Positions 6,428 to 14,737 are shown, counted from the stretch's first letter. The stretch is 16,786 nt of DNA from Acidimicrobiia bacterium (GCA_013694495.1 JACDCH010000216.1:1-16786), one strand, 5' to 3'. Notes: generated by a model from the letters alone, not told the origin. Numbers and translations: made by a program.

Positions 6428-7279
6428 ATGGCCGCCGTCCTCGCCCTCCTCTCGGCCGTCGTCTACGGCGCCGGCGACTTCCTGGGCGGCCTGGCGGCGC
6501 GCCGGCTGCCGCCGCCGGCCGTCGTGCTTCGTTCGAATGCCATCGGGCTCGCGGGCCTGCTGGTGGTCGCCCCGCTGGTGGCGGCCGAGCACGTCGCGGG
6601 GCGCGACCTGACGTTCGGCGCGATCGGCGGCATCGCCGGCGGCGTCGGCGTGCTGCTGCTGTACCGGGGCCTCTCGACCGGGTCGATGAGCGTCGTCGCG
6701 CCCATCACCGGCGTGCTCTCGGCCGTCGTGCCCGTCGCCGCCGGCTTGCTGCAGGGTGAGCGCCCGTCGGCGGTCTCGTCGGTCGGCGCCTTCCTCGGGT
6801 TGGTCGCCGTCGCCCTCGTGTCGCGCGAGACGGCCGTCGACGACGTCCGCACCTCGCGCTCGTCGGTGCTCAACGCCGTCGCCGCCGGGTTCGGGTTCGG
6901 CCTCTTCTTCGTCGCCATCGCGGAGGCCGACGAGGCCGCTGGGCTCTGGCCGGTCGTGTCCGGCCGCGTCGCGTCGGTGTCGCTGTTCGCGATCGCGGGC
7001 CTCGTCGTCCGCCGGGCTCGCGTGGGCAGCCGGGCCGCCCGCGAGGGCACCACCCCAGCGCTCCTCGTCGGCTGCGGCCTCTTCGACGCCGGGGCCAACG
7101 CCCTCTTCCTGCTGGCCACCCACCGCGGTCTGCTCACGCTCGTCTCTGTGCTCGGCGCGCTCTACCCGGCCGCCACCGTCCTCCTCGCCCGGATCGTGCT
7201 CCACGAGCGGATGAACCGCATCCAGCTCTCCGGCGTCGCCCTGGCCGGCGTCGCCGTCGCCCTCGTCGCCGGCGGCTGA
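6428..7279 (+). CDS. EamA/DMT-superfamily transporter
   Basis: The 283-residue protein is nearly all hydrophobic, with about ten predicted membrane helices in two five-helix halves (about 1-135 and 150-283). This is the EamA duplication of drug/metabolite transporters. Recognisable stretches are VVYGAGDFLGGLAARR near the N-terminus, GVLLLYRGLSTGSMSVVAPI in the first half, and the C-terminal LGALYPAATVLLARIVLHE, the usual last-helix signature. The ATG at 6428 is the first start giving helix 1 at the N-terminus; no good Shine-Dalgarno precedes it. It is transcribed alone, divergent from the binding-protein gene and convergent with the AAA ATPase. Substrates of these carriers range over amino acids, nucleosides and metabolites and cannot be predicted here. 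Confidence 0.88.
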   Translation: MAAVLALLSAVVYGAGDFLGGLAARRLPPPAVVLRSNAIGLAGLLVVAPLVAAEHVAGRDLTFGAIGGIAGGVGVLLLYRGLSTGSMSVVAPITGVLSAVVPVAAGLLQGERPSAVSSVGAFLGLVAVALVSRETAVDDVRTSRSSVLNAVAAGFGFGLFFVAIAEADEAAGLWPVVSGRVASVSLFAIAGLVVRRARVGSRAAREGTTPALLVGCGLFDAGANALFLLATHRGLLTLVSVLGALYPAATVLLARIVLHERMNRIQLSGVALAGVAVALVAGG

Positions 7280-7287
7280 GCAGGCCC

Positions 7288-7322
7288 GCGCGCCCAAGCG
7301 GCGCCCGGCCCGCTCGGCGCGC
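7288..7322. terminator. Bidirectional stem-loop between convergent genes
   Basis: GCGCGCC (7288-7294) pairs with GGCGCGC (7316-7322). Inside it AGCGG (7297-7301) pairs with CCGCT (7310-7314), giving a 12-bp interrupted stem with an 8-base loop. It lies in the 69-base gap between the EamA stop and the AAA ATPase stop. There is no U-run on either strand, as is common for actinobacterial terminators. Confidence 0.5.
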
Positions 7323-7348
7323 TGCCCTCGCCCAGATGACGGGCGCAG

Positions 7349-8719
7349 CTACAGGGGCTCGCCGGGCACGAGGAAGTCGATCTCCTCGAGGGTGACGAGC
7401 TGCTCGTCGGTGGGGACCTCGACGCCCGCCAGACGGGTGGCCTGGCGGGCGACGGCGGCCTCGAAGAGGTTGCGCGCCGCCCGCCCGTTGCCGAAGCCGT
7501 GCTCGCGGGGGACGGCGTCGAACCACGCCTTGGCCCTCGCCTTCGCTTCGTCGGTGAGCTCGTAGCCGCCCTTCTTCACCAGCGTCTCGAGGATCGCCAA
7601 CAGCTCCTCGCCCGAGTAGTCGGGGAAGTGGATCGTCTTCGGGAAGCGGCTGCGGAGGCCCGGGTTGGCCGCCACGAGCTCGGCCATCTCGTCGGGGTAG
7701 CCGGCCATGATCACGATCACCCGGTCGCGGCGGTCCTCGACGAGCTTGACGATCGTGTCGATCGCCTCCCGGCCGAAGTCGTTGTCGCCGCCGCGGATCA
7801 GGGAGTACGCCTCGTCGATGATGAGCGTCCCCTGGTCGGCCTCGTCGAAGACGGCGACGACCTTGGTCGCCGTCTGCCCGACGAAGCCGGCGACGAGCCC
7901 GGCGCGGTCGGTCTCGACCAGGTGCCCCTTGTCGAGCACGCCGAGCGAGCGGTGGATGCGCGCCAGCAGGCGGGCCACCGTGCTCTTGCCCGTGCCGGGG
8001 TTGCCGCTGAAGACGAGGTGCCGGCTCTGGTCGAGCACCGGAAGGTCGCGCTCGCGCCGCAGCTGCTGCACCCGCGTGAGGTCGGCGACGAGGCGCACCT
8101 CACGCTTCACGGTGGTGAGCCCGACCAGCGCGTCGAGCTCGGCGAGGAGGTCCTCGAGCGGCTCGGGCGGCTCCTGGGGCGGCGGCGGTTCGGTCGGCGG
8201 CTCGGCCGCGGGTTCGGCCGCCGGCGTGGGCGAGGACGCCGTGCCCTGCATGCGGGCCAGGAGCCGGCCCCGCCAGGCCTCGACGGCGGCGAGCTCGTCG
8301 ACCGAGGTGTGCACGTCGATGGCAACGACGGCGAAGCCGATCTCGAGGGCGCCGTCGTAGTAGGTGCGGGCGTGCTTCGTGCCCTTCCTGGCGTCGAGGT
8401 CGGCGAGCAGCTCGAACATCGCCGAGGGTGCGTCGATGCTCAGCGCCAGCCGGTCGACGACCCCGCTCCGGCGGATGTCGGTCGGCGTCGCCCCGCCGAT
8501 CTCGGAATCGAGGTGCGGGCCGAAGGCGGCCGCCAGCTCCCACAGCTCGTCGTCGGTCTGGCGGCCGTCAGCGGCGAGGAAGCCGCACGCGAGGTTGAAC
8601 GCTTCGAGCACGACGTCGCGGCGCAGCTGGCGCGCCGTGGTCGGCGGCGGGGCGAGGCGCTCGAGCACCGGTGTGAGGGCATCGACGAACGACGTCGTCG
8701 CATCCTGCAGGCCAGCCAT
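7349..8719 (-). CDS. CbxX/CfxQ-type AAA+ ATPase with TerB-like N-terminal domain
   Basis: This 456-residue protein has three parts. Residues about 30-160 are helical and resemble TerB: LEAFNLACGFLAADGRQTDDE (37-57) has the small-residue helix followed by aDG..t..E, and GFAVVAIDVHTSVDE (128-142) looks like a second copy. A Pro/Glu-rich linker covers about 162-190. The C-terminal AAA+ domain has Walker A GNPGTGKST (239-247), Walker B LIIDEAYSL (299-307), sensor-1 region IMAGYPDEM, an arginine-finger segment GLRSRF (355-359) and sensor-2 GNGRAARNL (410-418). These are hallmarks of the CbxX/CfxQ family, which remodels protein complexes (rubisco activase CbbX, and the N-domain-bearing EccA). The ATG overlaps the GNAT stop (TGATG), so translation is coupled. 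The client is unknown. ATPase class is certain; TerB similarity is my reading and needs a profile search. Confidence 0.9.
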   Translation of the reverse strand: MAGLQDATTSFVDALTPVLERLAPPPTTARQLRRDVVLEAFNLACGFLAADGRQTDDELWELAAAFGPHLDSEIGGATPTDIRRSGVVDRLALSIDAPSAMFELLADLDARKGTKHARTYYDGALEIGFAVVAIDVHTSVDELAAVEAWRGRLLARMQGTASSPTPAAEPAAEPPTEPPPPQEPPEPLEDLLAELDALVGLTTVKREVRLVADLTRVQQLRRERDLPVLDQSRHLVFSGNPGTGKSTVARLLARIHRSLGVLDKGHLVETDRAGLVAGFVGQTATKVVAVFDEADQGTLIIDEAYSLIRGGDNDFGREAIDTIVKLVEDRRDRVIVIMAGYPDEMAELVAANPGLRSRFPKTIHFPDYSGEELLAILETLVKKGGYELTDEAKARAKAWFDAVPREHGFGNGRAARNLFEAAVARQATRLAGVEVPTDEQLVTLEEIDFLVPGEPL

Positions 8720-9318
8720 CAGCGAGGGTCGCGCCACATCTGCCACACCGTCGGCGCGCCCTTGCCGATGGTGAGCGGTCGCTGTACCCGGAACCCGTAG
8801 CGCTCGTAGTAGGGGATGTTCGACTCCTTCGACGACTCCAGGAACGCAGGGACCCCCTGCGAATCGCAGCGCTCGAGGGCGGGGGCCATGAGCGCAGCAC
8901 CGATGCCCTTGCCCTGGTGGTCGGGGTCCGTACCCAGGACGGCCAGGTACCAGTGCGGCGCCTTCGGGTGCTCCTTCTCGACGATCTGCATGGCGCTCAA
9001 CGCCCGCAGGCTCCGGCCCCGGCTGCCACGGAGGATGGGCCACGCCATCCGCAAGCCGTCGCGGACGGTGGTGCGCCACTGGTCCGGCGCAGCCCACAGC
9101 GCCGCCCCCTCACCGGCGGGCGTGGTCCACGCCGACGCCTGGCGGATGCGGATGCGGGCGTCGACGGCGAAGAACGGCGTGGCCCGCCGGGCCCGGGTGT
9201 CGACGTCGACATCGGGCAGCAGGAACTCGAACACGGGGTCGTCGCGGAACGCCCGGCCCAGCGCCCTGGCGATGGCGGGCACGTCGTCGGGGCCCGCCAG
9301 CTTCACATCGGTCGCCAT
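8719..9318 (-). CDS. GNAT-family N-acetyltransferase
   Basis: The 199-residue protein has the GNAT layout: an N-terminal strand-helix DVKLAGPDDVPAIARALGRAF, and strand 4 HWYLAVLGTDPDHQGKGIG (residues about 122-140) with the acetyl-CoA pyrophosphate loop Q/R-x-x-G-x-G/A (here QGKGIGAAL). It ends with the typical IPYYERYGFRV (168-178) before the last strand. Length is normal for a stand-alone enzyme. It would transfer an acetyl group from acetyl-CoA to an amine; the acceptor cannot be told. It is the first gene of a two-gene operon with the AAA ATPase (TGATG overlap) and is divergent from proA. TAGGGT nine bases upstream of the ATG suggests a nearly leaderless mRNA. Confidence 0.9.
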   Translation of the reverse strand: MATDVKLAGPDDVPAIARALGRAFRDDPVFEFLLPDVDVDTRARRATPFFAVDARIRIRQASAWTTPAGEGAALWAAPDQWRTTVRDGLRMAWPILRGSRGRSLRALSAMQIVEKEHPKAPHWYLAVLGTDPDHQGKGIGAALMAPALERCDSQGVPAFLESSKESNIPYYERYGFRVQRPLTIGKGAPTVWQMWRDPR

Positions 9319-9327
9319 CGGGGGAGA

Positions 9328-9337
9328 ACCCTAGGCT
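9328..9337. promoter_or_regulatory. Overlapping divergent -10 elements for the GNAT gene and proA
   Basis: On the plus strand TAGGCT (9332-9337) ends 7 bases before the proA GTG. On the minus strand TAGGGT (9333-9328) ends 9 bases before the GNAT ATG. The two share TA/TA of a central CTAG, so one short site may fire in both directions and yield leaderless or near-leaderless transcripts. The two start codons are only 26 bases apart, leaving no room for separate promoters. No strong -35 is evident. Confidence 0.45.
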
Positions 9338-9344
9338 CGGTCCT

Positions 9345-10589
9345 GTGCAGGGGACGATCGCTGAACTGGGACGTCGGGCCAAGGGTGCGAGCCGCGCGCT
9401 GGCGACCGCGTCGACGGCCACGAAGGACGCCGCCCTCCACGCCGCTGCCGCCCTGCTCGAGGCCGAGGCGGCCGCGATCCTGGCCGCCAACGCCGACGAC
9501 GTCGCCCGGGCCGAGGCCGCCCGCACCTCCAGCACCGTGGTCGACCGCCTCCGCCTGACCGAGGCCCGCATCGCGGCGATGGCCAACGGGCTGCGCCAGG
9601 TCGCGTCGCTGCCGGACCCCGTCGGCGAGGTGACCGACGGCTGGACCCGGCCCAACGGCCTGCGGGTCGAACGGGTGCGCGTCCCCCTCGGCGTGGTGGC
9701 GATCATCTACGAGAACCGCCCGAACGTCACGTCCGACGCCTTCGGCCTGTGCCTGAAGTCGGGCAACGTCGCCTTCCTGCGCGGGTCCTCCGGGGCGATC
9801 AGCTCGAACATCGCCATCGCTGCCGCGCTGCGGAAGGGCCTCGTCGAGGCGGGCCTCCCGGACGACGCCCTCGTGCTCGTCGAGGACACGCGCCACGAGG
9901 CCGCGGCCGAGTTCATGCGCCTGCGCGACTGCATCGACGTGCTCATCCCGCGCGGCGGCCCGGCGCTCATCCGGTCCGTGCTCGACAACGCCACGGTGCC
10001 GTACGTCATCGACGGCGACGGCAACTGCCATGTCTACGTCGACGAGGCCGCCGACCTCGAGATGGCGGGGCGCATCGTCGTGAACGCCAAGACGCAGCGA
10101 CCGTCGGTGTGCAACGCGGCGGAGACGCTGCTGGTGCACACGGCGGTGGCCGAGCGCTTCCTGCCGGCCGCCGCGACCCTCCTCCACGGTGTCGAGCTCC
10201 GGGCCGACGAGCGAGCCGCGTCGCTCCTGCCGGGCGCCGTCACCGCGACCGACGGCGACTGGGACACCGAGTTCCTCGACCTCGTCCTGGCCGTCAAGGT
10301 CGTCGGGTCCATCGACGAGGCCATCGACCACGTCGACCGGCACGGCTCGGGCCACAGCGAGGCCATCGTCACCAACGACGTCGTGGCCGCCGACCGCTGG
10401 GTGCGCGAGGTCGACGCGGCGGCGGTGCTCGTCAACGCGTCCACCCGCTTCGTCGACGGCGAGGAGCTCGGCTTCGGCGCCGAGATCGGCATCTCCACCC
10501 AGAAGCTCCACGCCCGGGGCCCGATGGGCCTGCGGGAACTGACGACCCGGAAATTCGTCATCCGGGGCGACGGCCACACGCGAGGCTGA
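9345..10589 (+). CDS. proA: Gamma-glutamyl phosphate reductase (ProA), proline biosynthesis
   Basis: ProA reduces gamma-glutamyl phosphate to glutamate 5-semialdehyde with NADPH, the second step from glutamate to proline, in the cytoplasm. The 414-residue length is normal. Family motifs are PLGVVAIIYENRPNVTSDAF (114-133), LCLKSGNVAFLRGSSGA (135-151), and the catalytic cysteine C256 in QRPSVCNAAETLL. Near the C-terminus come NASTRFVDGEELGFGAEIGI and STQKLHARGPMGLRELTT. The GTG at 9345 is chosen because it begins the usual N-terminal helix and lies 7 bases after TAGGCT. proB is not adjacent in the window, unlike many genomes where the two are clustered. Function is secure. Confidence 0.97.
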   Translation: MQGTIAELGRRAKGASRALATASTATKDAALHAAAALLEAEAAAILAANADDVARAEAARTSSTVVDRLRLTEARIAAMANGLRQVASLPDPVGEVTDGWTRPNGLRVERVRVPLGVVAIIYENRPNVTSDAFGLCLKSGNVAFLRGSSGAISSNIAIAAALRKGLVEAGLPDDALVLVEDTRHEAAAEFMRLRDCIDVLIPRGGPALIRSVLDNATVPYVIDGDGNCHVYVDEAADLEMAGRIVVNAKTQRPSVCNAAETLLVHTAVAERFLPAAATLLHGVELRADERAASLLPGAVTATDGDWDTEFLDLVLAVKVVGSIDEAIDHVDRHGSGHSEAIVTNDVVAADRWVREVDAAAVLVNASTRFVDGEELGFGAEIGISTQKLHARGPMGLRELTTRKFVIRGDGHTRG

Positions 10590-10756
10590 GCCTTCGTGCT
10601 TGCTCCCGCTCCGCTCGCCTAGCGGCTCGCTTCGTCGGTCGCTACGCGTGCCCGACCAACCGGCGGGGGCGGGTGGCGCCGGTCCCGGTCGGGCGGCCGA
10701 CCCGCCCTCATCGCTCATTCAGATCCGCTCTTGCCAACACTCCACGAGTCGCTCAC
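10590..10756. other. Intergenic region between proA and hrpA with short inverted repeats
   Basis: No gene is seen in these 167 bases. CCGCT-CGCCT-AGCGG (10611-10625) is a small stem-loop 21 bases after the proA stop and may end its transcript. GGGCGGGT (10667-10674) and ACCCGCCC (10700-10707) form a perfect 8-bp stem around a 25-base GC-rich loop. The stretch 10601-10640 repeats gctcc/gctcg-type words that also occur in reverse complement at 3540-3566. No clear -10 or Shine-Dalgarno for hrpA was recognised. Confidence 0.4.
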
Positions 10757-13700
10757 ATGACCGCTTCGACCGACGCCCGCACCGAACGGCGGCGCGCCTC
10801 CGTGCCCGCCGACCTGCGCTACCCGGGGGAGCTGCCGATCGTCGAGCGGCGCCAGGAGCTGCTCGACACGATCCGCGACCACCAGGTGGTCGTCGTGGCC
10901 GGCGAGACCGGATCCGGCAAGAGCACCCAGCTGCCCAAGCTATGCCTGGAGCTCGGTCGGGGCGTCGACGGCCTGATCGGCCACACGCAGCCCCGGCGCA
11001 TCGCAGCCCGGGCGGTGGCCGAACGGGTGGCCGAGGAGCTCGGGAGCGACGTCGGCGAGCTGGTGGGCTACACGGTGCGGTTCACCGACCGGGTCGGCGA
11101 CGGCACGCTCGTGAAGGTCATGACCGACGGCATCCTCCTGGCGGAGATCCGCCGGGACCGCACGCTGTCGGCCTACGACACGCTGATCATCGACGAGGCC
11201 CACGAGCGCAGCCTCAACATCGACTTCCTCCTCGGCTACCTGACGCAGCTGCTGCCCCGACGGCCGGACCTGAAGGTGATCATCACCTCCGCCACCATCG
11301 ACACCGAGCGGTTCTCCCGGCACTTCGGCGGCGCCCCGGTGGTGCAGGTCTCCGGGCGGTCGTACCCGGTCGAGCAGCGCTACCGGCCGATCGGCGAGGA
11401 CGACGACGACGACCGGGACCAGGTCCAGGCGATCATCGACGCCGTCGACGAGCTACGCCGCGAAGGCCCCGGCGACGTGCTCGTCTTCCTCTCGGGGGAG
11501 CGGGAGATCCGTGACACGGCCGACGCCCTGGAGCGGGCGTCGCTGCCCGACACGGAGGTGCTCGCCCTCTTCGCCCGGCTGTCCTCGGCCGAGCAGCACC
11601 GGGTGTTCCAGTCGCACCGCGGCCGGCGGGTGGTGCTGGCGACGAACGTGGCCGAGACGTCGCTCACGGTCCCGGGCATCCGCTACGTCGTCGATCCGGG
11701 CACCGCCCGCATCAGCCGCTTCAACCGGCGCACCAAGGTGCAGCGCCTGCCGATCGAGGCCGTCTCGCAGGCGTCGGCCAACCAGCGGGCGGGCCGCTGC
11801 GGCCGGGTCGCACCCGGCATCTGCATCCGCCTGTACAGCGAGGAGGACTTCGCCGCCCGCCCGGAGTTCACCGAGCCCGAGATCCTGCGCACGAACCTGG
11901 CGTCGGTCATCCTGCAGATGGCGGCGATCGGGCTCGGCGACGTCGCCCGCTTCCCGTTCGTCGAGCCGCCGGACGCCCGCAGCATCGCCGACGGCGTGGC
12001 GCTGCTCGAGGAGCTCGGCGCCCTCGTCCTCGACGAAGGACGCGAGCGCGGTCGCCGCTCCGAGCAGCTGCGCCTGACCCGCGTCGGCCAGCGGCTGGCC
12101 CAGCTCCCCGTCGACCCCCGGCTCGGGCGCATGGTGCTCGAAGCCGACGCCAACGGCTGCGTCCGCGAGGTGCTGGTGCTGGCCGCCGCCCTCGCCATCC
12201 AGGACCCCCGCGAACGGCCGACCGGCAAGGAGCAGGCGGCGGCCGAGGCCCACGCCCGCTTCGCCGACGCGAGCTCCGACTTCGTCGCCTACCTGAATCT
12301 GTGGGCCCACATCCAGCAGCAGCAGAAGGAGCTGTCGTCGAGCCAGTTCCGCAAGCTGTGCCGAACCGAGTTCCTCAACTACCTCCGAGTACGCGAGTGG
12401 CAGGACCTCCACAGCCAGCTGCGGCGGGTGGCGACCAACCAGGGGTTGCGGCTGAACGACGGCGCCGCCGGCGACGAGGCCGTCCACCAGTCGGTGCTCG
12501 CCGGGCTGCTGTCGCACGTCGGCCTGTACGACGCCACCAAGCAGGAGTACCAGGGCGCTCGCGGGGCGCGCTTCGCGGTGGCGCGGGGTTCGGCCCTCGG
12601 AAAGAAGCGCCCGCAGTGGGTGATGGCGGCCGAGCTGGTGGAGACGAACCGCCTGTGGGCCCGCACCGTCGCCCGCATCGAGCCGGCGTGGGCGGAGCGG
12701 GCCGGCGCCCACCTCACGAAGCGGACGTACGGCGAGCCGTGGTGGGACGAGCGGCGCGGCGCAGCGGTGACCGACGAGCGGGTCCACCTCTTCGGCCTGC
12801 CGGTCGTCGCGGCGCGCCGGGTGCCCTACAGCCGCGTCGACCCGGCGGTCGCCCGCGACCTGTTCCTGCAGCACGCGCTGGTGCTCGGCGAGTGGCAGGG
12901 CCGCCACGACTTCATCGACAGGAACGCGCGGCGGATCGAGGAGGTGGGCGCGCTGGAGGACCGGGTCCGGCGCCGGGACATCCTGGTGACCGACCAGGAG
13001 CTCCTCGACCTGTACGACGCCCGGGTCGGCCCCGACGTCACGTCGGCCCGTCACTTCGACCGGTGGTGGAAGCAGGAACGCACGCGCCGGCCCGACCTGC
13101 TCGACCTCGACGTGGCCGAGCTCGTCGACCCGGGCGCCGGCCCGATCGACCTCGCCGACTTCCCGGAGAGCTGGACCATCGGCGACGTCGAGCTGCGCCT
13201 GTCGTACCGGTTCGAGCCCGGCCACGTGCTCGACGGCGTCACGGTCGACGTCCCCATCGACGTGCTCGACCGCATCGACGGCGCGCCGCTCACCTGGCAG
13301 GTGCCCGGGCACCGTGAGGAGCTCGTCACCGCGCTGGTCCGGTCGTTGCCCAAGGTGTTGCGGCGCCACTTCGTGCCGGTGCCCGAGCACGTCGCCCGGG
13401 TGCTGTCCGGGGTGGGCCCGTCCGACGGGCCCCTCCCCGAGGTCCTCGCCCGTGAGCTGGCGCGGCTCGTCGGCGAGGGCGTGCCCGCCGATGCCTGGCA
13501 GCTCGACCAGATCCCGCCGCACCTCCTCGTGACCTACCGCGCCGTGGCCGACGACGGCCGCCCGCTGGCCTGGAGCAAGGACCTCGTCGCGCTGCGCACC
13601 AAGCTGCGGAGCCGGGCCCGGGTCGCGCTCAGCGAAGCCCTTCCCGGCCTCGAGCGGACCGGTCAGCGGACGTGGACCTTTGGCTCGATCGCCCGCGCCG

Positions 13701-14491
13701 TCGAGTCCCAGCGCGACGGCCGGACCGTCACGGCGCGCCCCGCCCTCGTGGACGAGAAGGACGCGGTCGGGCTCCGGCTGGTGGCCACGGCCGAGGAGCA
13801 GGAGCGGTTGATGCGGGCCGGCACGCGCCGGCTGCTGCTGCTCGGACTCGGTCCCGCCCGGCGGGCCCTCGAGAAGGGGCTCAGCAGCGAGACGAAGCTG
13901 GCGCTGGCCGGCTCGGGCTTCTCGACCGTCGCCGGCCTCCTGGACGACGTCGCCGCAGCCGTCGTCGACCACGAGCTCCAGCTCGCGGGGGGACCGGCGT
14001 GGGACGCCGACGCCTACGCCACCCTCGAGTCGGCGTTGAAGGCCGGGTTCGCGAAGCGCGCCGCAGCGGCGGCGCGAGCGGCGGGGCGGACGCTGCTCCT
14101 CGTGCGCGGCATCGAGGTCGACCTCGACCGGTTGTCGACCCCGGCGTTCCAGCCGTCGATCGACGACGCCTGGGCCCACCTGGCCCGCCTCGTCGGCCCC
14201 GGCTTCGTCACCCGGTCCGGCCTCGGCCGCCTCCCGGACGTCGACCGCTACGTGCAGGGCCTCCAGCGCCGCCTCGACAAGCTCCCCGAGGACCCGGCCC
14301 GCGACCGGCGGAACCTGGCCGTCGCCGTGGCCCTCGAGCAGGACTACGCCGAGGAGCGGGACCGGGACCGGGACGGCGCCGTGCGCTGGATGCTCGAGGA
14401 GCACCGCATCGCCCTCTTCGCCCAGCAGCTGGGCACGAAGGGTCCGGCCAGCGAGCAGAAGATCCGCCGGGCGATGGCCGCCCTCAGCTGA
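10757..14491 (+). CDS. hrpA: ATP-dependent RNA helicase, HrpA type (DEAH box)
   Basis: The 1244-residue protein matches full-length HrpA (about 1300 in enterobacteria). Helicase motifs are all present: Walker A GETGSGKST (49-57), motif Ia TQPRRIAARAVAERV (77-91), DEAH (146-149, LIIDEAHERSLNIDF), SAT (178-180), motif V TNVAETSLT (296-304) and motif VI QRAGRCGR (343-350). An HA2-like region follows (about 380-480), then the HrpA-specific QFRKLCRTEFLNYLRVREW near 525-545, an OB-fold region, and the long C-terminal DUF3418-type domain (about 700-1240). HrpA unwinds RNA and has been linked in E. coli to mRNA processing and release of stalled ribosomes. The ATG is the only convincing start; the frame is open far upstream but there it is a shadow of proA. 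An acidic run at 214-219 (EDDDDD) sits between the two helicase lobes. It is apparently transcribed alone. Confidence 0.96.
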   Translation: MTASTDARTERRRASVPADLRYPGELPIVERRQELLDTIRDHQVVVVAGETGSGKSTQLPKLCLELGRGVDGLIGHTQPRRIAARAVAERVAEELGSDVGELVGYTVRFTDRVGDGTLVKVMTDGILLAEIRRDRTLSAYDTLIIDEAHERSLNIDFLLGYLTQLLPRRPDLKVIITSATIDTERFSRHFGGAPVVQVSGRSYPVEQRYRPIGEDDDDDRDQVQAIIDAVDELRREGPGDVLVFLSGEREIRDTADALERASLPDTEVLALFARLSSAEQHRVFQSHRGRRVVLATNVAETSLTVPGIRYVVDPGTARISRFNRRTKVQRLPIEAVSQASANQRAGRCGRVAPGICIRLYSEEDFAARPEFTEPEILRTNLASVILQMAAIGLGDVARFPFVEPPDARSIADGVALLEELGALVLDEGRERGRRSEQLRLTRVGQRLAQLPVDPRLGRMVLEADANGCVREVLVLAAALAIQDPRERPTGKEQAAAEAHARFADASSDFVAYLNLWAHIQQQQKELSSSQFRKLCRTEFLNYLRVREWQDLHSQLRRVATNQGLRLNDGAAGDEAVHQSVLAGLLSHVGLYDATKQEYQGARGARFAVARGSALGKKRPQWVMAAELVETNRLWARTVARIEPAWAERAGAHLTKRTYGEPWWDERRGAAVTDERVHLFGLPVVAARRVPYSRVDPAVARDLFLQHALVLGEWQGRHDFIDRNARRIEEVGALEDRVRRRDILVTDQELLDLYDARVGPDVTSARHFDRWWKQERTRRPDLLDLDVAELVDPGAGPIDLADFPESWTIGDVELRLSYRFEPGHVLDGVTVDVPIDVLDRIDGAPLTWQVPGHREELVTALVRSLPKVLRRHFVPVPEHVARVLSGVGPSDGPLPEVLARELARLVGEGVPADAWQLDQIPPHLLVTYRAVADDGRPLAWSKDLVALRTKLRSRARVALSEALPGLERTGQRTWTFGSIARAVESQRDGRTVTARPALVDEKDAVGLRLVATAEEQERLMRAGTRRLLLLGLGPARRALEKGLSSETKLALAGSGFSTVAGLLDDVAAAVVDHELQLAGGPAWDADAYATLESALKAGFAKRAAAAARAAGRTLLLVRGIEVDLDRLSTPAFQPSIDDAWAHLARLVGPGFVTRSGLGRLPDVDRYVQGLQRRLDKLPEDPARDRRNLAVAVALEQDYAEERDRDRDGAVRWMLEEHRIALFAQQLGTKGPASEQKIRRAMAALS

Positions 14492-14494
14492 CGG

Positions 14495-14695
14495 TCATTC
14501 CTCGTCCTCGCCGGACCAGCGCTCGTCCTCGTCCTTCCACTCCTCCTCGCGGGCGTCGCGGGTCTCGCGCCACGCCTCGGCGGCCGCCTTCGACGGATAC
14601 GGACCGAGCGCGTCGTCGGCCGGGCCGCGCTCCTCGTCGGTGACCGCTCGTCCTTGCTTGAGGTCCCACCACCACCGTGGTTCGTCGGCTGCCAT
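14495..14695 (-). CDS. Small acidic conserved protein (66 aa), function unknown
   Basis: The product starts MAADEPRWWWDLKQGRAVTD and contains a LGPYPSKAAAEAWRE segment. It ends in a highly acidic, charged helix (about residues 45-66) with Trp at intervals. The pattern of an aromatic-rich strand, then LGPYxxxxxAxxA, then a helix recurs in small actinobacterial proteins of unknown function, as I recall the family; it has a SPOR-like look but is too short for certainty. No catalytic motif is seen. Its stop lies three bases from the hrpA stop in tail-to-tail orientation, with no terminator between. It is divergent from the MoxR gene, and the palindrome at 14722-14737 lies in the shared upstream gap, so both may answer to the same regulator. 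A longer frame continues upstream of the ATG only as antisense of the MoxR gene. Confidence 0.75.
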   Translation of the reverse strand: MAADEPRWWWDLKQGRAVTDEERGPADDALGPYPSKAAAEAWRETRDAREEEWKDEDERWSGEDEE

Positions 14696-14721
14696 GCCCC
14701 CCACGATGCCCTGCAGAAAGA

Positions 14722-14737
14722 TTGACCGCGCGGTCAA
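14722..14737. promoter_or_regulatory. Perfect 16-bp palindrome, candidate repressor operator
   Basis: TTGACCGCGCGGTCAA is its own reverse complement. It lies in the 63-base gap between the 66-aa gene and the MoxR gene and covers the -35 hexamer of the MoxR promoter. TetR-family dimers commonly bind 15-20 bp palindromes of the TGACCG-CGGTCA kind, so repression by such a protein is the simplest reading. No regulator gene is in the window. Confidence 0.6.

Noticed and set aside
6338..7297. A long minus-strand open frame continuing upstream of the binding-protein ATG
   Set aside because: It is antisense to the EamA gene and reads as charged low-complexity sequence rich in D, E, G, H and R; the signal sequence begins at 6337.
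11453..14404. A minus-strand open frame of nearly 3 kb opposite hrpA
   Set aside because: It mirrors the helicase codons in GC-rich DNA, has no recognisable domain and is rich in G, E, R, A and P. It is a typical antisense shadow.
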